From Aestuariispira insulae (GTDB taxonomy: Bacteria; Pseudomonadota; Alphaproteobacteria; UBA8366; Aestuariispiraceae), in NCBI RefSeq assembly GCF_003385955.1, contig NZ_QRDW01000007.1, positions 62,001-126,000 on the forward strand: a stretch of DNA of 64,000 bases. Direction: 5' to 3'. Under the pieces are notes generated by a model. It saw only the letters and a program-made list of their open reading frames with translations. It made no database searches and was not told the DNA's origin. Position 1 is the stretch's first letter, and every line of letters begins with the position of its first letter. The position numbers and the translations under genes were made by a program. Shown here one piece after another: positions 62,117 through 64,000 of the stretch.

Positions 62117-62548
62117 ATGGAACAGCGATTGAGCCTGGTCTCATTGGGCGTGAATGATTTGGGTCGGAGCCGGGCCTTTTATGAAAAAATGGGCTGGCAG
62201 GCTTCGCCGAAGAACAGCAACGACAATATCGTCTTTTTCCAACTGGGCGGCATTGTGCTGGGCCTCTACAGCCGGGCGGCGCTTGCCGAAGAGGCCCGCT
62301 TGACCGATGACGGCGGCTTCGGCGGCATCACGCTGGCCCATAACGGCCGCAGCAAGGAAGAGGTTGACCAGGTTCTGGAGGAGGCCGTTGCCGCCGGGGC
62401 CACCCTGCTGAAACCGGCTGAAGAAGTGTTTTGGGGCGGTTATTCCGGCTATTTCGCCGATCCCGATGGCCATCCCTGGGAAGTGGCCTATAACCCGTTC
62501 CTGCCCATTGCCGAGGATGGTTCCGTCACCCTGCCGGAGGATGAATGA
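62117..62548 (+). CDS. VOC-family (glyoxalase-fold) protein
   Basis: A 143-residue vicinal-oxygen-chelate protein with two beta-alpha-beta-beta-beta modules: SLVSLGVNDLGRSRAFYEKMGW and the C-terminal GYSGYFADPDGHPWEVAYNPFL carrying the family's Asp-Pro-Asp-Gly-His and Glu. Such proteins can be glyoxalases, dioxygenases or resistance binders. The start follows GGGGG by eight bases. It overlaps the NUDIX gene by 4 bases, under a predicted LexA box. Confidence 0.88.
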   Translation: MEQRLSLVSLGVNDLGRSRAFYEKMGWQASPKNSNDNIVFFQLGGIVLGLYSRAALAEEARLTDDGGFGGITLAHNGRSKEEVDQVLEEAVAAGATLLKPAEEVFWGGYSGYFADPDGHPWEVAYNPFLPIAEDGSVTLPEDE

Positions 62549-63006
62549 TCATGGCGGATGGTGAGCGTTTCAAACTGCCCGCTTCGGTTTTCGTGATGGC
62601 GCGCGAAGCGGGCCGGGTCCTATTGCTGCGCCGGAACAATACCGGCTGGATGGACGGCCATTTCAGCCTGCCGGCGGGGCGCATAAAAGGGGGTGAGACG
62701 CTGGTCAGCGCCGCCCGGCGGGAATTGGAAGAGGAAACCAGCCTGGTTGCCAAGGAATCGGCCTTGTTCCTGGCCCATGTGCTGCACAGCCGGAATGAAG
62801 ACGGACAGGAATGGACCGGCTATTTCTTCGAATGCTCACGCTTTGACGGCAGCCCCTATCTTAATGAACCGAATAAACATGACCGGCTGGGCTGGTATGA
62901 GGCGGACCAATATCCATCCCCCCTGGTGCCATATGTGGCTCAGGCCCTGTCCGCAATTCGATGCAGCCAGCCCTTTTCCGCCTATGGCTGGGCCGCAACC
63001 GGTTAA
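62545..63006 (+). CDS. NUDIX hydrolase
   Basis: A 153-residue pyrophosphohydrolase. The Nudix box is GRIKGGETLVSAARRELEEE followed by TS-L, matching GX5EX7REUXEEXGU, with the final Gly replaced by Thr. It may hydrolyse damaged or non-canonical nucleotides; the likely SOS control fits that, but the substrate is not known. The start overlaps the VOC stop codon (ATGA); ATG 62551 is an alternative. An 18-bp palindrome spans its stop codon. Confidence 0.9.
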   Translation: MIMADGERFKLPASVFVMAREAGRVLLLRRNNTGWMDGHFSLPAGRIKGGETLVSAARRELEEETSLVAKESALFLAHVLHSRNEDGQEWTGYFFECSRFDGSPYLNEPNKHDRLGWYEADQYPSPLVPYVAQALSAIRCSQPFSAYGWAATG

Positions 63007-63013
63007 CCGGTTG
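62996..63013. repeat. 18-bp perfect palindrome across the NUDIX stop codon
   Basis: CAACCGGTTAACCGGTTG is self-complementary with no central spacer and includes the TAA stop. It may be a dimer binding site or an accidental repeat; no T-run follows, so not a terminator. Confidence 0.5.
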
Positions 63014-63111
63014 GCATCGCATCACCATGGTTCAGTTTGATTTCCAGCCGCTGGCTCCCTACCTATTGTAGATGCGTGAAGACTTTTTGAATTCTGCCGG
63101 AAATCATAACC

Positions 63112-64000
63112 TTGCCTGAAAACACCTCCCTCCCCTGGCTGCTGGCCGGGCCGATCTTGCGAAAGATTGAACCAAGCCGGATCAGCTTTTGGCTGGCATC
63201 AAGCGCAGGCGGCCCGCTGCGCCTGACCCTGCAGCCGGAGGACGCACAGCAACAGGTCCTTGAGATCAACTCAGATGACAGCGGGCACAGCCGACTGTTG
63301 CAGGCTGGCGAGAAACTCTTTTTCCATCTGATCTCCCTGGACCTGTCCAGCCCGCTGCCTGTTGACCGTCGGGTCGACTATGTCTTGGAGCGGCAGCAGG
63401 ACGGCAAGGGCTGGATCGATATCACGAGCGAAGCCCCTTATCTGCTCTATCCCAACCAGAACCGAATGACCTTCAGGGTGCCAGGCGAAATCAAATCGAT
63501 CCTGCACGGATCCTGTCGCAAGCCGCATCATAATTCCGGTGATGGCCTGGTGGCGGCAGACAATCTGATGGCAGACCTTATGAAGCCAGGCCCGAGGGAA
63601 GATCCCCTTCCCCCCCACCGGCCCTCCCTGTTGCTGATGACCGGCGACCAGATCTATGCCGATGACGTTGCCGGACCGATGCTGATCGCAATCCATGATG
63701 TGATCGCCAGACTGGGCCTGTTCACGGAACGGTTCGACCTGGCAGAGCATGAGGATTACCGCACTTCAGATAAAATCCACCATCATGATTACAGCTACTA
63801 CCGGCGCAGTGAGATGCTGCCCAAGCTCCAAGGGGAAGATGATCTCGCGAAGGTTTTTTTCGGCGGCATTCGCAAACCGGTTTTCACCTCGGACACCAGT
63901 GACAATCACCTGATCACCCTGGCAGAACATCTGGTGATGTATCTGATGGTCTGGTCACCGGTGCCCTGGGAATTCGCGGACACATCCCCGCCGGATGGCT
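63112..64000 (+). CDS. PhoD-like metallophosphatase domain protein (partial)
   Basis: The frame begins at TTG 63112, eight bases after GGAAA, and runs off the window end (about 296 residues visible). Read from the sequence: PWLLAGPILRKIEPSRISFWL, then LHGSCRKPHHNSGDGL, then LLLMTGDQIYADDVAGPML, the metal site of PhoD-like phosphatases (GDQIYAD), and a later HHHDYSYYRR segment. There is no signal peptide, so it may be cytosolic. It could hydrolyse phosphodiesters or a polymer. The rest of the gene lies outside. Confidence 0.75.
   Translation, partial: MPENTSLPWLLAGPILRKIEPSRISFWLASSAGGPLRLTLQPEDAQQQVLEINSDDSGHSRLLQAGEKLFFHLISLDLSSPLPVDRRVDYVLERQQDGKGWIDITSEAPYLLYPNQNRMTFRVPGEIKSILHGSCRKPHHNSGDGLVAADNLMADLMKPGPREDPLPPHRPSLLLMTGDQIYADDVAGPMLIAIHDVIARLGLFTERFDLAEHEDYRTSDKIHHHDYSYYRRSEMLPKLQGEDDLAKVFFGGIRKPVFTSDTSDNHLITLAEHLVMYLMVWSPVPWEFADTSPPDG

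Noticed and set aside
63030-63044. GTTC-N7-TTTC upstream of the PhoD-like gene, near a LexA pattern
   Set aside because: The second half-site differs from GTTC, so it is not counted as an SOS operator.
1-64000. CRISPR arrays, rRNA, tRNA, insertion sequences and prophage genes
   Set aside because: No repeated spacer array, transposase, integrase, phage structural gene or RNA gene could be recognised by reading.

Overview
The window is a 64 kb stretch of chromosome from a fairly GC-rich alphaproteobacterium. Support for this comes from the gene families (PAS_5/DUF1457-like protein, fused GcvP, type II homoserine kinase, QueF, ETF-QO, orphan extracellular solute-binding proteins) and from two direct-repeat GTTC-N7-GTTC LexA boxes, the SOS operator form of that class. 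A marine or soil Rhodospirillales/Kiloniellales/Sneathiellales-type bacterium would fit, but the genus cannot be read from the sequence. I saw no rRNA, tRNA, insertion sequence, prophage or CRISPR array. Coding density is high and most of the content looks like core genome.

Layout. 1-8.4 kb: a MarR regulator, a solitary FabF with palindromes in its promoter, a VTT membrane protein, a PAS protein, ClpB, an AGE-family epimerase and an orphan solute-binding protein. 8.5-16.4 kb: a catabolic island of two enolase-superfamily enzymes, a LysR regulator, a 2-oxoglutarate oxygenase, a 3-hydroxyisobutyrate-dehydrogenase-like protein, a class II aldolase/adducin protein, an SDR, an EmrE-type SMR transporter and a GhrA-type hydroxyacid reductase. 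An intrinsic terminator divides it. 16.7-21.1 kb: a three-gene chaperone-usher locus with a DUF4402 subunit. 21.3-23.0 kb: a TmpA/TmpB-like pair that probably turns 2-trimethylaminoethylphosphonate into glycine betaine and phosphate. 23-31.7 kb: SPOR protein, DusA, a small unknown protein, a second orphan solute-binding protein, a ClC transporter with CBS domains, the ispH-thrB-rnhA run, a tandem CDGSH protein and a lipoprotein. 31.8-36.8 kb: a tandem glycine riboswitch followed by gcvT-gcvH-gcvP and a strong terminator.

36.8-46.9 kb: a Bcr/CflA-type MFS transporter, thiD overlapping an AlkX/YcaQ-type glycosylase, LysR with a divergent SnoaL-like protein, a methyltransferase, a two-component cluster (PAS kinase, CheY-like regulator, REC-kinase) and an AT-rich secreted unknown. 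46.9-52.2 kb: ETF-QO, a family-4-like uracil-DNA glycosylase lacking two of the four Fe-S cysteines, a soluble lytic transglycosylase and MoaB. 52.3-54.7 kb: a preQ1-I riboswitch and queC-queD-queE-queF. 54.7-64 kb: a LexA-boxed, probably leaderless radical SAM gene, a lipoprotein, a cupin protein, a CPA2 antiporter, rnhB, AraC with a divergent EamA exporter, a third orphan solute-binding protein whose start codon lies in a hairpin, a LexA-boxed VOC-NUDIX operon, and the start of a PhoD-like phosphatase that runs off the end.

The most notable points are the two predicted SOS operators on unexpected genes, the unidentified 8.5-16.4 kb pathway, the TmpAB-like phosphonate pair, the Tte-type preQ1 riboswitch whose 3' strand is also the ribosome-binding site of queC, and the start-codon hairpin at 61271-61307.
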